From positions 1,096,014 to 1,160,013 of the forward strand of contig NZ_OESG01000014.1 of the NCBI RefSeq assembly GCF_900240945.1: a stretch of 64,000 nt of DNA, in the 5' to 3' direction. A program made the translations under genes and the position numbers. The notes under the pieces were generated by a model. That model saw only the letters and a program-made list of their open reading frames with translations, made no database searches and had not been told where the DNA came from. Positions 42,647 to 50,196 of this stretch are shown here, piece by piece (the first letter of the stretch is position 1; every line of letters begins with the position of its first letter). The stretch comes from Mycobacterium sp. 3519A. Lineage in GTDB: Bacteria > Actinomycetota > Actinomycetes > Mycobacteriales > Mycobacteriaceae.

Positions 42647-43540
42647 TTGGTAGGCCATGGTCTGACGGTGCTGTTCGCCTTGCTCGCCGCCGTCTTTCTG
42701 GCAATCGGCATTGTGGTGCGTCAGCGCGCCACCGTCGACGTGCCCCAGGAGCACGGCGTGAGTTCGGTGATGTTCCTGACACTATTGCGCAGGCCGCTGT
42801 GGTGGGCGGGCACCGCTGCCGCCGTGGCCGGCTACGGCTTCCAGGCGCTGGCCCTTGCGAAGGGCTCACTGCTTCTGGTGCAGCCGATCCTGGTGTCCGC
42901 GCTGCTGTTCGCGTTGCCGTTGAGCGCACGAATGGCCCGCAGGCGTGTCACGCGCGGCGAATGGGTGTGGGCGGTGGTATTGACCCTGGCGCTCGCGGTG
43001 TTCGTGGTGTTGGCCAAGACCAGGCCCGGTGACTACGAGGCGTCATTGCCGCTGTCGGCGTTGGTCGCGGTGATCTGCACGGCCGCCGTCGGCGCCTGCG
43101 TCATCGTCGCGACCCGCACGATGGGATGGAAGCGGGCGGTGCTGCTCGCGCTCGCGGTCGGGGTGTTGTTCGGTGTCGTCGCCGTGCTGACCAAATTGCT
43201 GATGCACGTGCTGATCTACGAAGGCGTACATGCACTGCTCATCACGCCGGTGCCGTATCTGCTTGTGCTGATCGCCGTGTTCGCAACGTTCTTGCAGCAG
43301 TCCGCTTTTCACGCGGGATCGCTGCAGACGTCGGTGCCGACGATGTTGGTGCTCGAGCCGCTGATCGCAGTGCTTCTCGGAGCGGTGGTGCTCGGCGAGC
43401 ACCTCGACGTCAGTCAACTCGACGCGGTGCTGATCACGATCAGCACCATCGCGATGGCCGCGGCCACCATCGCGCTCGGTCGCGACGAGGGCGCCTACGA
43501 AGAACAGCTCGAGGCGGCGGTGGCGCGCCGAGGGGCCTAG
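42647..43540 (+). CDS. DMT-superfamily transporter (EamA-like)
   Basis: About 297 residues with nine or ten membrane helices. Two half-repeats can be seen, the second ending SVPTMLVLEPLIAVLLGAVVLGEHLD, the typical DMT segment before the last helices. The C-terminal tail is short and charged. The substrate is unknown; family members export metabolites or amino acids. AAAGGA stands 9 bases before the TTG at 42647, so a TTG start is accepted. The stop shares CTAG with the convergent small membrane gene. Confidence 0.8.
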   Translation: MVGHGLTVLFALLAAVFLAIGIVVRQRATVDVPQEHGVSSVMFLTLLRRPLWWAGTAAAVAGYGFQALALAKGSLLLVQPILVSALLFALPLSARMARRRVTRGEWVWAVVLTLALAVFVVLAKTRPGDYEASLPLSALVAVICTAAVGACVIVATRTMGWKRAVLLALAVGVLFGVVAVLTKLLMHVLIYEGVHALLITPVPYLLVLIAVFATFLQQSAFHAGSLQTSVPTMLVLEPLIAVLLGAVVLGEHLDVSQLDAVLITISTIAMAAATIALGRDEGAYEEQLEAAVARRGA

Positions 43541-43812
43541 TGCCGCCCTGGTTCGGTCGGTTCCGATTCCGTGTCCGAAATCTTGACCGGGCGCAGTAGC
43601 GCCCAGCCGATGAACACGACGGACACGCCGATCAGCACCAGGCCCACCCACCAGTTGGCATCGGTGCCGACGTAGAGGTCGACGGGATTGTCGGTGGCGG
43701 CGCTGTGGTGGTCACCGAGCAGACCGGGGGCGAAGCCGGCGATGGTCAACACGATGCCGTAGATGCCGAGCAGCGCACCGATGATGTTGCGAACGTCGAA
43801 CAGGTGTCGCAT
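43537..43812 (-). CDS. Small two-helix membrane protein beside the SGLT symporter
   Basis: Ninety-one residues: helix 1 NIIGALLGIYGIVLTIAGFAPGLL, a loop with DNPVDLYVGTDANWW, helix 2 VGLVLIGVSVVFIGWALL, then a charged tail. It lies 30 bases downstream of the sodium:solute symporter on the same strand. Small two-helix proteins often accompany SSS carriers, so it may be an accessory subunit; this is inferred. Confidence 0.75.
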   Translation of the reverse strand: MRHLFDVRNIIGALLGIYGIVLTIAGFAPGLLGDHHSAATDNPVDLYVGTDANWWVGLVLIGVSVVFIGWALLRPVKISDTESEPTEPGRH

Positions 43813-43842
43813 CTGGGTTTCCTCGAATCAGTGGAATCCGTC

Positions 43843-45534
43843 TTAGTGGAAAACAATGTTGAGCACGATGACAAGGGCAAGGGAGAGCCCGGCCAGCGGA
43901 ACGGGCTTGTAGTACCAGGCTTTTCCGGCGCTCTCCGGATCGGAGAAGACGTCCTTCGACGTCTCCGAGTACACCAGCCCGACCAACTCGCTGGCCGGCT
44001 TCGGAGTGGTGACCATGGTGACCGCCACGCTGACCAGAATGTCGACGACGAAGGCCACCGACGCCGCGACGAAAGGCACACCCTGGCCGGGCAGGCTGAT
44101 CACACCGACCTTGGAGAGGATGAAAACGAAGATGGCGGAAAGGGTTCCGGACACCAGGCCGGCCCAGCCCGCGGTCGAGGTCATCCGCTTCCAGAACATA
44201 CCGAGGATGAACGTCGCGAACAGCGGAGCGTTGAAGAACCCGAACAGCGTCTGCAGGTAGTCCATCAGGTTGGAGTAGCCCGCCGCGATCAACGCGGTGA
44301 AGATGGCCAGGATCGTCGCGGCGATGGTGGCGATCCGGCCGACCGCGATGTAGTAGCTGTCCGGTCGGTCCTTGACGACGTAGTCCTGCCAGATGTCGTA
44401 GCTGAACACGGTGTTGAACGCCGAGATGTTGGCGGCCATACCGGCCATGAACGAGGCGAGCAGGCCCGCGATCGCGACGCCGAGCAAGCCGTTGGGCAGG
44501 ATGTCGCGGATCATCAGCAGCATCGCGTCGTTGTACGTGATGTCGCCTTCGCCAGTGGTTTTCAGTCGGATCATGTCGCCGATCGAGGCCGCGGCGATCA
44601 TGCCGGGCACGATGATCACGAACGGTATGAACATCTTCGGGAACGATCCGATGATCGGCGAGCGCCGCGCCGCCGAGATGGAATTCGACGCCATCGCGCG
44701 CTGCACCTCGACGAAGTTGGTGGTCCAGTAACCGAACGACAGCACGAACCCGAGGCCGAACACGATGCCGATCACCGACCACACCGGACTGGAGAATCCG
44801 GACAGCGCCGTGCCTGGCCATGTGGTCAGCTGTTCGCTTGTCGTGGCGGTCACCTTGCCGTCGGTCATCGTGTCGATGACCTTGTCCTTCAAGCCATTCC
44901 AGCCGCCGATCTTGATCAGCCCGAAGACGGTCAGCGGCACCAGCGCCGCCACGATCACGAAGAACTGCAACACCTCGTTGTAGATCGCCGCCGAGAGGCC
45001 GCCCAGCGTGATGTAGCTGAGCACCACCAGCGCCGCGACGATCAGCGACAGCCATCGCGGCCAACCGAGTAGTGCGTTGATCACCGTCGCCAACAGGAAC
45101 AGGTTGACGCCGGCGATCAGCACCTGAGCGGTGGCGAAGCTGATCGCGTTGACCAGGTGCGCGCCAGGGCCGAAGCGCCGCCGCATGAACTCTGGCACGC
45201 TTCGTACCTTCGAGCCGTAGTAGAACGGCATCATCACCACGCCGAGGAACAGCATGGCCGGGATCGCGCCGATCCAGTAGTAGTGCATGGTCGACAACCC
45301 GACCTGGGCACCGTTGGCGGACATGCCCATGATCTCGACCGCGCCGAGGTTCGCCGAGATGAATGCCAGGCCGGTGACCCAGGCGGGCAGCCTGCGGCCG
45401 GACAGGAAGAAGTCCAGGCTGGTCGAGATCTGACTACGAGCGATGAAGCCGATGCCGAGCACGAAGACGAAATAGATGGCCACGAGCATGTAGTCGAGCC
45501 AGCCGAGGTTGAGGCGCAGCACGTTCTCGGTCAT
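43843..45534 (-). CDS. Sodium:solute symporter (SGLT-type, probable galactose/glucose carrier)
   Basis: 563 residues with about 14 helices. The family signature is seen in DFFLSGRRLPAWVTGLAFISANLGAVEIMGMSANGAQVGL and in FGYWTTNFVEVQRAMAS, near-identical in pattern to vSGLT-like carriers. The C-terminal helix (VPLAGLSLALVIVLNIVFH) closes it. It imports sugar with Na+. It is divergent from deoR-galT-galK across a repeat-rich operator, so galactose is the likely substrate. Confidence 0.88.
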   Translation of the reverse strand: MTENVLRLNLGWLDYMLVAIYFVFVLGIGFIARSQISTSLDFFLSGRRLPAWVTGLAFISANLGAVEIMGMSANGAQVGLSTMHYYWIGAIPAMLFLGVVMMPFYYGSKVRSVPEFMRRRFGPGAHLVNAISFATAQVLIAGVNLFLLATVINALLGWPRWLSLIVAALVVLSYITLGGLSAAIYNEVLQFFVIVAALVPLTVFGLIKIGGWNGLKDKVIDTMTDGKVTATTSEQLTTWPGTALSGFSSPVWSVIGIVFGLGFVLSFGYWTTNFVEVQRAMASNSISAARRSPIIGSFPKMFIPFVIIVPGMIAAASIGDMIRLKTTGEGDITYNDAMLLMIRDILPNGLLGVAIAGLLASFMAGMAANISAFNTVFSYDIWQDYVVKDRPDSYYIAVGRIATIAATILAIFTALIAAGYSNLMDYLQTLFGFFNAPLFATFILGMFWKRMTSTAGWAGLVSGTLSAIFVFILSKVGVISLPGQGVPFVAASVAFVVDILVSVAVTMVTTPKPASELVGLVYSETSKDVFSDPESAGKAWYYKPVPLAGLSLALVIVLNIVFH

Positions 45535-45581
45535 CTGCGGTAATCAACTCCTTTGAGTCGGAGTAAGCACACGTTCAGTCA

Positions 45582-45626
45582 CAAACAACCAGAAACTAAC
45601 AGCACTAACCAGGCAAACTGAACCAA
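45582..45626. promoter_or_regulatory. Four tandem 10-11-base repeats, probable DeoR operator
   Basis: Successive copies read CAAACAACCAG (45582), GAAACTAACAG (45592), GCACTAACCAG (45602) and GCAAACTGAACC (45613). The spacing of 10-11 bases puts each copy on the same helix face. DeoR-family regulators often bind such direct repeats. They lie between the divergent symporter and deoR starts. Confidence 0.6.
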
Positions 45627-45659
45627 ATCGGGAAATTGTGTTTGATATTGTGCGGTCCC

Positions 45660-46445
45660 ATGCTCGCCGCCGAACGCCGATACGCGATCCTGCGGGCCTT
45701 GAACGCCGACGGGGCGGTCCGGGTCGCCGACCTGGCCGCCGAACTCGACGTGTCGGAGATGACCGTCCGGCGTGACCTCGACGCGCTCGATGCGCAGAAC
45801 CTGCTGCGCAAGGTGCACGGCGGCGCGGTGGCCAGACACAACCGCGGTGAGGAACCCTGGTCGTCGGTCAAGGCCGGCCAACAGCGCGCGGAAAAGGCGG
45901 CCATCGCGGCGGTGGCCGCCGACACCGTCGAGGACGGCATGACGATCGCGATCAGCGCGGGCACCACCACCACTGAACTCGCCCGCAGGCTGCGGCACCG
46001 GTCGTCGATCACGGTGGTGACGAACTCGCTGAGCGTGTTCGAGGTGCTCACCGATCCCGGCGGCGATGCCGCCGACGCCCCGCAGGTGTACCTGTCAGGC
46101 GGAGTCCGCACCCCGTCGGATGCGTTGGTCGGCCCGGTCGCCGATGCGGCGATCGGGTCGTTCCGGGTGGACGGCACGTATCTCGGAGTGCACGGGTTTG
46201 ATCCGGAGGCGGGTTTGACGACGCCGAATATGGCTGAGGCACAGACGAATCGGACATTGATCGGCATCGGCGCGCAGCTCACCGTGCTGGCCGATCACAC
46301 CAAGTACCGCGAAGTGGGGACCAACGTGTTCGCCAGGATGCGCCGTGTCGACAACCTGATCGTCGACGACGGGCTGTCCGTCGCCGACCGTGGCATCATC
46401 GAACAACACGTCGGGCGGCTCACGATCGCGACGGTGCTGCCATGA
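45660..46445 (+). CDS. DeoR-family regulator of the galactose operon
   Basis: The N-terminal HTH is DeoR-type: AERRYAILRALNADGAVRVADLAAELDVSEMTVRRDLDAL. The C-terminal domain is the DeoR sensor: DGMTIAISAGTTTTELARRL, VVTNSLSVFEVL, VYLSGGVRTPSDALVGPVAD and LIVDDGLS. These sensors bind sugar phosphates. It overlaps galT by ATGA, so galactose 1-phosphate or a relative is a likely effector. The ATG at 45660 is used. A TATTGT 8 bases before it could make the message nearly leaderless. Confidence 0.88.
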   Translation: MLAAERRYAILRALNADGAVRVADLAAELDVSEMTVRRDLDALDAQNLLRKVHGGAVARHNRGEEPWSSVKAGQQRAEKAAIAAVAADTVEDGMTIAISAGTTTTELARRLRHRSSITVVTNSLSVFEVLTDPGGDAADAPQVYLSGGVRTPSDALVGPVADAAIGSFRVDGTYLGVHGFDPEAGLTTPNMAEAQTNRTLIGIGAQLTVLADHTKYREVGTNVFARMRRVDNLIVDDGLSVADRGIIEQHVGRLTIATVLP

Positions 46446-47533
46446 CCGACCCGGCCAGGTGGCCGCTCGCCGACGGCCGCGAACTGTTGTTGTTCGCGCT
46501 ACCCGGCCACACACCGGCGCCGGTGCCGGACCGCCGTCCGCTACCGCAGCGCGGTGAACAGCAGTCGGAGTTGCGGTTCGACCGCCAGACCGGCCAATGG
46601 GTGATCATCGCCGCCCTGCGGCAGGACCGGACCTACAAACCGCCTGCCGACCAATGCCCGCTGTGCCCGGGACCGACCGGGCTGACCAGTGAGATCCCCG
46701 CGGCCGACTACGACGTCGCGGTCTTCGAGAACCGCTTCCCGAGCCTGTCCGGCGCAGGCACCGCCCCCTTCACGCTGCCGACGCCCAACGGCGATCTGCT
46801 CCAATCGGCTGTGGGACATGGCCGTTGCGAAGTGATCTGCTTCTCCAGCGACCACACCGGTTCGTTCAGCGGGCTGACCCACCAGCATGCCCGCCTGGTC
46901 GTCGACGCATGGCGGCACCGCACCGCCGACCTGATGGGCCGACCCGGCATCGCATACGTGTTCTGCTTCGAGAATCGCGGTGAGGAGATCGGTGTCACGC
47001 TGACACACCCGCACGGTCAGATCTACGGCTACCCGTATCTGCCGCCGCGCGCGGCCGAGATGATGCGCGAGGCCCGTGCCTACGCGGACCGCAACGGCGG
47101 CAACCTCTTCACCGACATTCTGGCCCGTGAAATCGCCGACGGCAGCCGGGTCATCGCCAGGACCGACTCGTTCACCGCCTTCGTCCCGTTCGCGGCCAGG
47201 TGGCCGGTGGAGGTACACATCTACCCGAACCGCTTCGTGCACAACCTCGTCGACCTCACCGACGGCGAACTCGACGGCTTCGCACACATCTACCTCGACG
47301 TGCTCGCCCGCTTCGACCGCATGTATCCGACTGCGCTGCCGTACATTTCGGCGCTGCACCAGTACACCGGATCCGCCGATCAGCGGGAGGGTTACTTCCA
47401 CGTCGAGCTGATGTCGGTGCGGCGCAGTGCCACCAAGCTGAAGTTCCTCGCAGGTTCCGAATCGGCGATGGACGCGTTCATCAGTGACGTCACCCCGGAA
47501 AGCGTCGCCGAGCGACTGCGGGACCTGGCGTGA
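46442..47533 (+). CDS. galT: Galactose-1-phosphate uridylyltransferase
   Basis: The active site is THPHGQ, with nucleophile His191 in the HPH motif. The Cys pair in CPLCPG (about residue 73) is a zinc ligand set. [25 protein letters not shown] and [17 protein letters not shown] are the other family blocks. It moves UMP from UDP-glucose to galactose 1-phosphate in the Leloir pathway. It overlaps deoR and galK by 4 bases. No galE is present nearby, so the epimerase must be elsewhere. Confidence 0.95.
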   Translation: MTDPARWPLADGRELLLFALPGHTPAPVPDRRPLPQRGEQQSELRFDRQTGQWVIIAALRQDRTYKPPADQCPLCPGPTGLTSEIPAADYDVAVFENRFPSLSGAGTAPFTLPTPNGDLLQSAVGHGRCEVICFSSDHTGSFSGLTHQHARLVVDAWRHRTADLMGRPGIAYVFCFENRGEEIGVTLTHPHGQIYGYPYLPPRAAEMMREARAYADRNGGNLFTDILAREIADGSRVIARTDSFTAFVPFAARWPVEVHIYPNRFVHNLVDLTDGELDGFAHIYLDVLARFDRMYPTALPYISALHQYTGSADQREGYFHVELMSVRRSATKLKFLAGSESAMDAFISDVTPESVAERLRDLA

Positions 47534-48627
47534 GGGGCCCGATCCGGTATGCGGCGCCGGGGCGGATCAACCTGATCGGCGAACACACCGACTACAACCT
47601 GGGTTTCGCATTGCCGATCGCCCTACCCGAACGCACAGTCGTCGCTTATCTACCCGACGAGGGCGCCGAACTGACAGTGCAAAGCGATCAAGGGGACGGC
47701 ACCGTTTCGATCCCGCTCGACACCGCACCCGGTGACGTCGGCGGATGGGCGGGCTATGTCGCGGGGGTGGTCTGGGCGCTGGCGCAGGCGGGCCACCGCA
47801 TCCGGGGCGGCAGCATGTCGATCGTCAGCGACGTCGAAATGGGTTCGGGCGTCTCGTCTTCGGCTGCATTGGAATGCGCGGTCCTCGGCGCCTTGACCAC
47901 CGCGGCAGGCGTCGAGCTCGACCGGATCGAGCTTGCCCGGCTCGCCCAGCGGGCCGAGAACGACTATGTGGGCGCACCCACCGGCATGATGGACCAGCTG
48001 GCGTCGTTGTGCGGTGCGCCGCAGAAGGCGTTGCTGATCGACTTCCGCGAACCGGCGGTGCGCCCCGTGGTGTTCGATCCGGATGCCGTCGACGTCACCC
48101 TGCTGCTGGTCAATTCGCGCGCACCGCATCAACACGCCGGCGGCGAGTACGCGTCGCGCCGGGTGTCTTGCGAACGGGCGGCGGCGGACCTGGGCGTGTC
48201 GTCGCTGCGGGAGGTGCAGGACCGAGGCGTGGCGGCGCTGGCCGCGGTCGCCGATCCCGTCGATGCGCGGCGCGCCCGCCATATCCTCACCGACAATCGG
48301 CGTGTGCTGGAAGTCGTTGCGGCCCTTGAGCACTCCGACTATGCGGCGATCGGCCGGCTGTTCACCACGTCGCAGGCGTCGATGCGCGACGATTTCGAGA
48401 TCACCACAGACCACATCGATCTGATCGCCGACACCGCCGTCGCGGCGGGCGCGCTCGGCGCCAGGATGACGGGCGGGGGATTCGGGGGCTGCGTGATTGC
48501 GCTGGCCCCGGTCAGGAAGGCTGCCGACATCGCCGACGCGATCCGCGAAGCGGTCCACGACGCGGGTTACAACGCGCCGACCATCGCGCGTACCAGGGCG
48601 AGTCAGGGCGCGGAACTACTCGGATGA
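47530..48627 (+). CDS. galK: Galactokinase
   Basis: The GHMP signature is complete: [13 protein letters not shown] near residue 12, the ATP-binding [19 protein letters not shown] near 104, and [13 protein letters not shown] near 317. The catalytic Asp is in [13 protein letters not shown]. It phosphorylates galactose at C1. The start is the GTG that overlaps galT's TGA. The end overlaps the convergent ANTAR gene by 12 bases, which joins the galactose operon and the stressosome operon tail to tail. Confidence 0.95.
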   Translation: MRGPIRYAAPGRINLIGEHTDYNLGFALPIALPERTVVAYLPDEGAELTVQSDQGDGTVSIPLDTAPGDVGGWAGYVAGVVWALAQAGHRIRGGSMSIVSDVEMGSGVSSSAALECAVLGALTTAAGVELDRIELARLAQRAENDYVGAPTGMMDQLASLCGAPQKALLIDFREPAVRPVVFDPDAVDVTLLLVNSRAPHQHAGGEYASRRVSCERAAADLGVSSLREVQDRGVAALAAVADPVDARRARHILTDNRRVLEVVAALEHSDYAAIGRLFTTSQASMRDDFEITTDHIDLIADTAVAAGALGARMTGGGFGGCVIALAPVRKAADIADAIREAVHDAGYNAPTIARTRASQGAELLG

Positions 48628-49416
48628 CGGTGTCTCCGACAATGCCGCCCACATCAGCCGGGCCGCCTCGCGGGTGCGCTCGTCGGGGGTGATCGGCGTT
48701 CCGGTGTCGGGTTGTTCGGCGGGTGCACCGCTGATGTGTTCGACGAGTGCCACCGCCAATTCACGCAGCTTGACGTTGAACTCCTGGCTGGCGCGACGCA
48801 GCATCCGCCAGGCATGTTCGGCGTCACACCGCACCAAGCCCATCAACGCGCCCTTGGCCTGTTCGATCGCACCGCGTGACTGGAGCACGGTGATGATATC
48901 CGCTATGGCCGAGGCGTTTTCGGCGGCCGATGTGATCAGCGCCGCCGACACCAGTTGCTCGTAGGTGATCAGGCTGGTCACCGTGGCGGCGCTGGCGGGT
49001 TGCTTGAGCACACAGCAGACCACAACCGTCGCGTCCTCGGCCCATACGCCCGGCACGGCCGCGACGCCGCGGCACTCGGCCCAACAGAATTCCTGTTGTG
49101 GTGCAAGCGAGTTCATGGCAGCCGAGGTGAGCTGGGGCCAGCGGTCATCGGTCCAGAGGTCGATGCTGAGCACCGGCACCTGGTAGGCCAGCGCATCGGG
49201 CACGGGTCCTCCGACGGCTCCCAGTTGGGCGGTGGCGAAGTCCGCGCCGACGCCGACCGACGCGAGCACGGACGGCGGTTCGTCGTGGCGCTTGTCGTGG
49301 ATGACGATCGCGAACCCGAGTGCATCGAGCAGATCAGCCTGCATCCGTTCGAGGATGCGATGCATCAACGCCACCAGTTGGGGATGTGACTGGGGGCGAA
49401 AGTCAGCGGGGGCCAT
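48616..49416 (-). CDS. GAF-ANTAR RNA-binding antiterminator protein
   Basis: Residues about 15-170 form a GAF-like sensor domain ([40 protein letters not shown]). Residues 180-235 are [58 protein letters not shown], with the conserved Ala and aromatic spacing. ANTAR proteins bind paired hexanucleotide RNA loops and prevent transcription termination. It is the last gene of the stressosome operon, 15 bases after the STAS gene. No clear ribosome-binding site is seen, so it may be translated by coupling. Confidence 0.88.
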   Translation of the reverse strand: MAPADFRPQSHPQLVALMHRILERMQADLLDALGFAIVIHDKRHDEPPSVLASVGVGADFATAQLGAVGGPVPDALAYQVPVLSIDLWTDDRWPQLTSAAMNSLAPQQEFCWAECRGVAAVPGVWAEDATVVVCCVLKQPASAATVTSLITYEQLVSAALITSAAENASAIADIITVLQSRGAIEQAKGALMGLVRCDAEHAWRMLRRASQEFNVKLRELAVALVEHISGAPAEQPDTGTPITPDERTREAARLMWAALSETPSSE

Positions 49417-49431
49417 CGGGAGTCGCGGGGA

Positions 49432-49743
49432 TCAGTCGCGGGTCGTCACTGTCGCGACACGGTCCAGGCCCGAGATGCTCAGCAGCGTCATGATCGTCCC
49501 CGACGCGGGCACGATGAGGTTGAGCTTGGTGGTCGCGGCGACGGAGAACAGCGCCCGCACCGCCGCGCTGTCGCAGTACGTCACCTCGGACAAGTCGACG
49601 GTGATCGCGTCGCTGCCCGCCGCGGCGGCAGTCAGCACGTCGGAGAACTCGTTGACGTTGGCCAGGTCGATATCCCCGCGGGCGGTGACGACCGGCGGTT
49701 GCTCGGCCTCCGCTGCGGACATTCGAAACTGACTGGTTGTCAT
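49432..49743 (-). CDS. STAS-domain anti-anti-sigma factor (RsbV-like)
   Basis: 103 residues. VTARGDIDLANVNEFSDVL and ITVDLSEVTYCDSAAVRAL give the STAS fold with the phosphorylatable Ser59. Its start overlaps the RsbW-like stop by ATGA, so the kinase and its target are made together. It lies near the 3' end of the stressosome operon. AAGGAG 8 bases before the ATG is inside the upstream gene. Confidence 0.88.
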   Translation of the reverse strand: MTTSQFRMSAAEAEQPPVVTARGDIDLANVNEFSDVLTAAAAGSDAITVDLSEVTYCDSAAVRALFSVAATTKLNLIVPASGTIMTLLSISGLDRVATVTTRD

Positions 49744-50159
49744 CGATGGAGCTCCTTGTGCAATTCCACCGTGGTTCCCTGTGGAGACGGTGTGATCGTC
49801 ACCTTGTCAACGAGTGCCTTCATCAACTTGCTGCCGTGCCCGCGATGGTCCGTCGAACTCGGCGGCGCGTGCCAGCGCCCGTTGTCCTTGACCGTCAACG
49901 CTAGTCCGGTTTCGGTGGCCCGGCCCGTCACCTCCAACATGACGGTGCGGGGCGCGCCGCGCACCGCATGTTCGACGACGTTCGTCGCGGCCTCTCCGAC
50001 GGCGAGCAGCACGTCGGCGGCCGCGGCCGCGGTCACGGCGGTGGTCGGCAGCCAACCACGCAGGCGATCGCGCACGACGGCGAGGCTGGCGGGAACCGCG
50101 GGCAGCCGGATACTCAGCGGGGCTGGTCGGCGCGCGCCGGCGCCGGAAACGCTGGTCAC
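49740..50159 (-). CDS. RsbW-like anti-sigma serine kinase
   Basis: 139 residues, HATPase_c_2 family. N-box DVLLAVGEAATNVVEHAV, G1 VKDNGRW, G2-like HRGHGSKLMKALVD. It should phosphorylate the STAS protein encoded next and bind a sigma factor or another target. GGAGG stands 6 bases before the GTG start. The gap of 37 bases to the PP2C gene and the same direction place it in the stressosome operon. Confidence 0.87.
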   Translation of the reverse strand: MTSVSGAGARRPAPLSIRLPAVPASLAVVRDRLRGWLPTTAVTAAAAADVLLAVGEAATNVVEHAVRGAPRTVMLEVTGRATETGLALTVKDNGRWHAPPSSTDHRGHGSKLMKALVDKVTITPSPQGTTVELHKELHR

Positions 50160-50196
50160 CCTGCACCTCCGACGCTCGAGCGCATACTGCCTGAAC

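Noticed and set aside
43705..45072. A 455-codon open frame on the plus strand opposite the SGLT symporter
   Set aside because: Highly charged, low-complexity translation rich in Asp, His and Arg, antisense to a clear membrane carrier.
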